A program made the position numbers and the translations under genes. This document shows, piece after piece, positions 58,856 through 64,000 of a stretch of DNA of 64,000 nucleotides (position 1 is the first letter of the stretch; each line of letters opens with the position of its first letter). This stretch comes from Clitoria ternatea (Eukaryota; Streptophyta; Magnoliopsida; Fabales; Fabaceae), in NCBI GenBank assembly GCA_037962975.1, contig CM075669.1, positions 87,588,001-87,652,000 of the forward strand, given 5' to 3'. The notes below the pieces were generated by a model. It ran no database searches. It was not told where the DNA came from and was given only the letters and a program-made list of their open reading frames with translations.

Positions 58856-60650
58856 ATATTGAGGTTGAAGATTTGTGAAACAAAGAGAATTATAATGATA
58901 ACCTTAAGTTGTTAACTGAGTTAAAGTTGTCATATTTTTATGAGACGCTTAACAATAGGAATGTGAGAATGATGGTTATTGAATTTTAAAGAATCTTGAC
59001 CCTAAGATTTGGGAAAATATATATATTATGACTAGGAGGGTTGAATTGAAAGTGGATAGATGATATTGGAGGTTGAATGTTAGTTAAAATGGTAGAGAAC
59101 CATAGATGGTAAAACCTATAAATGAGTACTGTCATAAATGTGAAATGAGAAGTGTAAGGACTAGACCATAATGGTTGTGATGGATTAATGAATTGAAATT
59201 GTGGTTTGATGAAGTCTTAGACCATGATGAGTGCCATTTGGGTTTGTTGATTGATGATGGTTAATGGAGGCTTATGTTAAATTTGGGTGGCAATGATGCC
59301 ATTTGAATAGTTTATGTAGTATTGGATGCCTTTTGATAAAGGAGGTAATGTTGTTGATGTTGGGTGTGGCTAACCCTTAAGATTTAGAAAAATCTTGGTT
59401 TTAGGAAAAGAATTCCCGAAACCTAACATCTTGGTTTATGTAGTCTTGGACTTGATATTAAGCTTTATGATGTGTTGACAACTGTTTAGACTTGTGATGA
59501 TGCCTTGAGATGGCTTGTTGATTGAATGCATATATATATATATATGTATATGTGTGTATGTTGGTATAGATGATATTCAGGGTAATGAGGAGGAATGATC
59601 TGGACGTACGGATCATTGTTCTTCTCTTGAGGCAGGAGAGGAGTTTACATTTCAAATGCATGATTTGAATAATTTACGGTTAATGTATATGACAATGTTG
59701 ATGTTTGCCTTGCCATAGTTGTGTTAGTTGTGTGATGAATGACATGTTTGGTAAACTATTGATTTTGAGAATCATGTATGTAATTGATAACAAAGAAACT
59801 TTTCAAGTCCCTTTGATAGGCATGATTTATTTGTTGATGGAAATCCATGAATTGATGAATTGTTCAAATGTGAAGCTTTGTTTATGATGTTGATGCAAAA
59901 TTAAAGAAACTGGTAGGGCTATATTGAGCTCTAGTATGTTTGGATGCCATAGAATAGTGTGAATAGCACCTAGGCATGATTTAGAACTTGTAGAAACTGA
60001 AACAAGTCAAATCCGTTAAGAATCGACCCTTGAGTTGCACAAAAATACTTTAAAATGGGCTAAATACGTTTCTGTGCATAAGTCTCTCATTCTTAAGAAT
60101 TTTTTAGTGCAGTCAGTTGCTACGCGTCATAAATGATGTATATTAGTGGTGTCAAAATTTGGTAGCGGTTGGATTTCGTATGAAAATGTTAAGGTGGTTG
60201 GAAGTTGAAAATTGTGCCTTTACTGTATTTTTACAGCAGTTTGTTGTCATGAATCGATTCAAGACTTCCCTGAATTGATTCAAGGGCCATTGGAAGTGCT
60301 TGAATCGATTCATATGACCCCCTGAATCAATTCATAAGCTGCTAGAATTGTTTGAATCGATTCACACGAGTCCTGAATCGATTCAAGGGCCTCTGTTTTG
60401 CTATTTTGGGCTTCAAAATCACATGAATCGATTCACACGAGTCCTGAATCAATTCAAGAGCCTCTGTTTTCACTGTTTTGAATTCTAAAAACATATGAAT
60501 CGATGCATGAAGTGTTTAATTCAATTCATGGCCCTGTTTTCACAAAATTCATAAGTTTGATACATGTTTGGTGTTATTGAGCCTTGACACGCATATGCAA
60601 TCGATTACATATATTTTTAATACACTTTAACAATCGATGCATGAATATAT
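58856..60650 (+). mobile_element. LTR segment H', duplicate of part of LTR H
   Basis: Matches 32120-33720 almost base for base, for example 'attgaggttgaagatttgtgaaac', 'gtagtattggatgccttttg' and 'ttgttcttctcttgaggcagg'. The junction 'acattaaatattgagg' versus 'acattaactattgagg' in H suggests that recombination joined G to an H-type copy. H' keeps about 260 bp of palindrome array that H has lost. The homology stops at about 60640. Confidence 0.8.
60251..60530. repeat. Paired GAATCGATTC array in H'
   Basis: Five pairs of GAATCGATTC or variants start at 60251/60272, 60302/60324, 60354/60375, 60425/60446 and 60498/about 60519. Spacing within pairs is 21-22 bp as in the array at 7739, while pair-to-pair spacing varies from 51 to 73 bp. 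Confidence 0.9.
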
Positions 60651-61070
60651 AGTTTGGAGGCCGGTTTGAGTGACTTTTATAAATTGAATTAAACTCCTTT
60701 CTAACTCCGATGGCTCCTCCTCAATTGGTTGTACCTCCTTTACATGGTTCATGCATAATGTTTATGAATATTGAAGAAACTCTACTAAGGTGTCATCAAG
60801 ATCCATCACCTGTAACTTTTCACTTTCCAAAGGAACTAGAAAAAAATAAAATAAATGCAACAACTAACTACAAACAAGGCTACTGCAATGGTTAGTGCTA
60901 CCACTAAACAACTAAAATCAAAACAGTAGTAACTATGAACAATAATTCAAGCAAGATTTAACAAATCCTACTCTTACAACGAAATTTACTAACTGCTAAC
61001 ATGTATAGAAACTAAAAAAAAAATGGTTCAGTCTAGTACTGGTCCAAGGATTGTTGGTATTACTCAACAA
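60651..61070. other. Internal sequence downstream of LTR F (minus strand), uncharacterised
   Basis: In the minus orientation this follows the primer-binding site, so it should be the leader and start of gag of an Athila-like element. I recognise no gag motif. On + there is a 61-codon frame (60710-60895) of unknown meaning. The element is cut off at about 60650 against H'. Confidence 0.4.
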
Positions 61071-61088
61071 TCCCCGGCAACGGCGCCA
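61071..61088 (-). other. Primer-binding site of LTR F (tRNA-Asp type)
   Basis: On the minus strand this is TGGCGCCGTTGCCGGGGA, the complement of the 3' end of plant tRNA-Asp including CCA. This primer is typical of Athila-lineage elements. Confidence 0.88.
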
Positions 61089-61096
61089 TTAACTTG

Positions 61097-62768
61097 ATGC
61101 TAAATCTCCGAGTCATTAACTTGGTGTGTAATTCTCAGAGGATTTATTCTTTGGCAAGCGCACCAGTCGTTAAAATTGTATTATATTTGATCGTCCCACA
61201 GGGATTGTGGTAAGTACCTCAATCTTGGACAGATACAAGCTAAACCAACACAATGATCAAAAGATTCATTCGGTTTTTGTTGATTTTATACTTTCTAAGT
61301 TTTTATATTTTTCAGAGACAGTGTTAAGGATGAAATACGATTGATAGAGGATAGGTTAGGATTGCTTCACTTTACAATTTCATCAAGAATATGCAAGTGA
61401 GATTCAATCGAGCTTCAAACATCAAGAGGATAATCCGCAAGTGGTTATTCCCTAATTCCTTAGGTGAAAAACGCTAATTCCTATGCATCAAACCTTAATC
61501 CCTTAAGTGCTCAATTAACATACGAATCTAATGCGAAATTGGAGGTTGAACTCTAACTATTCACCTAATTGCTAGGCCTGAATTAGTTAGAAAGCTGGAA
61601 GTTACCTAAGCTTCAAACATGATTCCTCACTGGTGAAGTTCTTTATCAGATCTGGATTTGTCAATCCAGCAAAGCAGATCCACTCCTCAACTCATTCTCC
61701 TCAGGATCTAGAAGTCAACTTCCTCAATACACCTTCAAGATTCCATCGCAAACCTTTGCAATCCCAACCTTAGGGACTTAGAAATCCATCGACATTGGTT
61801 CTATCGAAGGAATTTGGAAAGACATGGATGAGAGAGTTTAGAGAGCGAAAGGAATTAGAGAGAGGTTCAAAATGGGAAAATGAATTGTGTTCTGTATTAT
61901 GCTCTGTTCTCTGTTGCTGTTATAGAGTATGTACAAGTATATATAGGTATCTAACTAACTAACTAACTTAACTAATCACTAAGAAAGCTGAGTTAATAAT
62001 TAAACTAACTAACTAATTACATAATTACGGAATAACTAACTAATTACAGCTCAACACTTAAATTACTAAGGTACAAAAGATAGAAGAGAAGGCAGCAAGA
62101 ACAGCACTGGTGCCGAGTGTGTTTTTGGAAGGAACAGTGGGTGTTTAAATAACTTGCCTTCACGCTTGAACGTGAAGGACTCTCGCTTGAGCGTGAAAGG
62201 CTATCGCTTGAGCGAGCTCGACATATGCCCTGCAGTATCGCTTTCTTAGCTTAAGCGTGATGGAGAAGCTTGGGCGAGAGTGATATTTTAGAGTCACGCT
62301 TGAGCGTGAGCTTGCTCGCTTGAGCGTTATGGATTATTCAATCAGTATTCTGAAGTTTCGCTCGGGTTCTTTATTCGGTATTCGGTTCCCTTTTTCAGTC
62401 GGTGTCTTGAAGCATTTCCCAATCGGACTTTTGGAGTTTCACTCGGATTTCTGAAATCTCACTCGGCCTTTTAGAATTTCACTCGAATTTTCCTTCTTAG
62501 CTTGAGCGTAACCTGTTCCTGCACCAATAAATACATAATTGCCTAGCATTTGTACGCTGGCTGCTCAGTGAAATTATAAATTATCATAAACTCTTAACTA
62601 TTCAATGTTTTTAATCATTTTCTTACATAAATAAAGCACTTTTGAAATAAACAATTAAAATACGAATTATTAACAAATTATTAAATAATAAAGCCAAACT
62701 TAAACAATAATTAATGAATTATATTAAATAAAAGAAGAAATAATTAAGTCTTTTCAAGACTTATCACA
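61097..62768 (-). mobile_element. LTR F, Athila-like (minus strand)
   Basis: On the minus strand it starts TGTGATAAGTCTTG (62768), directly after 'aagtttgggga', and ends near 'ttagcatcaagttaa' before the primer site; the exact end is uncertain by about 9 bp. A TATA box (CTATATATA, 61938-61947) is followed by a C/T-rich leader (61800-61900). It contains CGCTTGAGCG-type palindromes (62160-62325) and ACTCGG motifs (62355-62485), the same motifs as in the unrelated Tekay-type LTRs. No coding sequence. Confidence 0.72.
61938..61947 (-). promoter_or_regulatory. Likely TATA box of LTR F
   Basis: CCTATATATA on the minus strand lies about 830 bp into the LTR. A pyrimidine-rich leader begins some 30-100 bp downstream. 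Confidence 0.5.
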
Positions 62769-62782
62769 TCCCCAAACTTAAG
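62769..62782 (-). other. Polypurine tract upstream of LTR F
   Basis: On the minus strand 'cttaagtttgggga' precedes the LTR start and is itself preceded by 'gcttgaggacaagcaagt', a pairing that I recall from Athila-type 3' ends. Its presence shows that LTR F is the 3' LTR of something lying to the right. Confidence 0.65.
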
Positions 62783-64000
62783 ACTTGCTTGTCCTCAAGC
62801 AAATACTCAGATTAATTAACTAACAAGCTGTTATTCAAAACAATCAACCTTTCCTTAACTTAATTCATACTATAATTACTGAATACTGACCATGCTTTCT
62901 TTTTGCAAATTCTGAAAATATAATAACTCACACCTCCTTTGGGAAACAAGATGGTGATACCTTCCTCACTGGATTCGTTTTCACTCTTCTCTCGGTGTAT
63001 AGGTTAAGCAATATGCACTCATCACCTGCATCTTTGTTAGATCAACATAGGCTTGCAACAGTTCTAAACATCATGATATATGCCAGCACTATCGGATCAG
63101 TAAGGGCTTTTTAAGCTTATAATGGGGCTGAGCTACAGGCTTTATTATTGCTTTCCGAGTCAGTGACGGGTTACAAGATGTATCCACTGATGCCTTGACT
63201 CAATTTTAACTTAATTGCCTCTACTTAGCAAGCTCCATTATTTTCCGAGTAAATGCTAACTTAACAACTTGTGGTGCTTTGCACCTTGTTTTTCTTTCAG
63301 TCCTCTGGACTTTTTCTTTTCTTTCTTTCCTTCCATCTTTTTTCGATCACAAAATTTTTCTTGTGGTGCTTTGCACCTTTTTTCCTTGCTGATTTTTTTT
63401 TATTTTTTTATTTTTCTTCTCGGCTTTTCTATTTCTCCCTTCATTTCTCTAGTTATTCATCTATAACAAAGGTCGAAGTGTGTCCTTAATTGCTGTTAGG
63501 CACACTCTTCATCCCCAAACTTAGAACTTGCTAGTCCCTAGCAATAAGTAAGACTGAGCAATACATCAGTGGAACATCCAGGGGTAATTCAGTCGATTTT
63601 TCTTAGATATTTAGGTTTGTAACGTTAGGTACATAATAAGAATGAAAGGGTCTTAGGCTCAAACATAATTATTGGGTCAAAGGATAATTAATACTGTTGG
63701 GATGGTTAAATTTGGCCCTGGCTAAATAATCAAAGAAGGCCTTCATCATTTCCGATTGGCTGGCATAAAACCAATTAGCAAGCACTGAAGAAAATTCTGT
63801 CTCACTAACTAGCATGTAGGTTCACTCGGAAAAGAATAATACAGGCTCAAAAGCTAAGAATTAATATGCAATCAGTCAGTCATGTCCCCAAACTTAATGC
63901 AAGATTATAAGTTAGATTGCTCACTAGCATGCCGACTAGACAATTAACTAATGATGAAAAATAGTTATGGGCAGGGATCATGAGTCAAGTAAAGCCGATT
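62783..64000 (-). mobile_element. 3' internal region of an Athila-like element (minus strand), non-coding
   Basis: No pol motif is visible. The polypurine-like 'taagtttgggga' text recurs at 63513-63523 and 63886-63897 (as ccccaaactta on +). The second is next to 'cttgctagtccctagcaa', which parallels 'cttgcttgtcctcaagcaa' at 62785. 'ttgtggtgctttgcacctt' occurs twice (63269 and 63361) around low-complexity T/C tracts. The element continues beyond the window. Confidence 0.5.

Noticed and set aside
60710..60895. A 61-codon + strand frame as a small gene
   Set aside because: No recognisable motif, it opposes the orientation of the Athila-like element around it, and it lies next to a truncation point.
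61071..61088. Possible tRNA-Asp gene
   Set aside because: Only the 18 bases of the primer-binding site match; there is no cloverleaf around it. The same applies to the iMet-type primer sites.
63269..63489. Phe/Ser-rich open frames
   Set aside because: Product of a low-complexity T/C tract and a short direct repeat.

Overview
The window is intergenic DNA of a flowering plant, probably a dicot and possibly a legume; that guess rests only on general familiarity with such repeats. It is almost wholly built from LTR retrotransposons inserted into one another. I see no intact host gene. The only host-gene trace is a 65-bp exon resembling the nucleolar RNA-binding protein MRD1/RBM19, in a 3.6 kb stretch (27575-31153) that carries no recognisable transposon.

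Left nest (1-27574). A degenerate Tekay-like Ty3/gypsy element (element 1, + strand) runs from a partial 5' LTR (1-218) through gag-pol (499-4991) into a 3' LTR starting at 5037. That LTR is split at 7364 and resumes at 26188-27574. Inside it lies a solo LTR on the minus strand (A2, outer limits 7365-26187). A2 was in turn hit by a second minus-strand solo LTR (B', 11218-14322) and by a minus-strand element B (14411-25938, TSD TATTC). B carries a third solo LTR (E, 21360-25439, TSD TCAAT) inside its 5' LTR. B's outer right end is not a normal LTR start. It is an inverted copy of the LTR's own last ~290 bp, so both ends of the integrated element are U5 ends.

Right nest (31154-60650). Copies of the element-1 LTR family (H, G and a duplicated segment H') host two further elements. 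Element D (35763-48183, TSD TTGTA) is a Tat-type Ty3/gypsy element. Its gag-pol is on the minus strand, and it has an archaeal-type second RNase H, an opposite-strand Transposase_28-type gene with its own TATA box, and tandem repeats. Element C (48721-58733, TSD ATAAT) is a young Tekay-like element on the minus strand with very similar 2.9 kb LTRs. Its protease and reverse transcriptase are fused by an in-frame deletion.

Right edge (60651-64000). An Athila-like LTR (F, minus strand) has a tRNA-Asp primer-binding site on one side and a polypurine tract on the other, so internal sequence lies on both sides of it.

Across the window the LTRs of different lineages share a design: arrays of short palindromes (GAATCGATTC or TCGCTTGAGCGA) set in pairs about 19-22 bp apart, and runs of CACTCGG/CCGAGTG. 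The GAATCGATTC array is six 73-bp units, each with two palindromes 22 bp apart. At element B, two copies of the TCGCTTGAGCGA motif sit exactly where a self-primed fold-back of cDNA would have turned.
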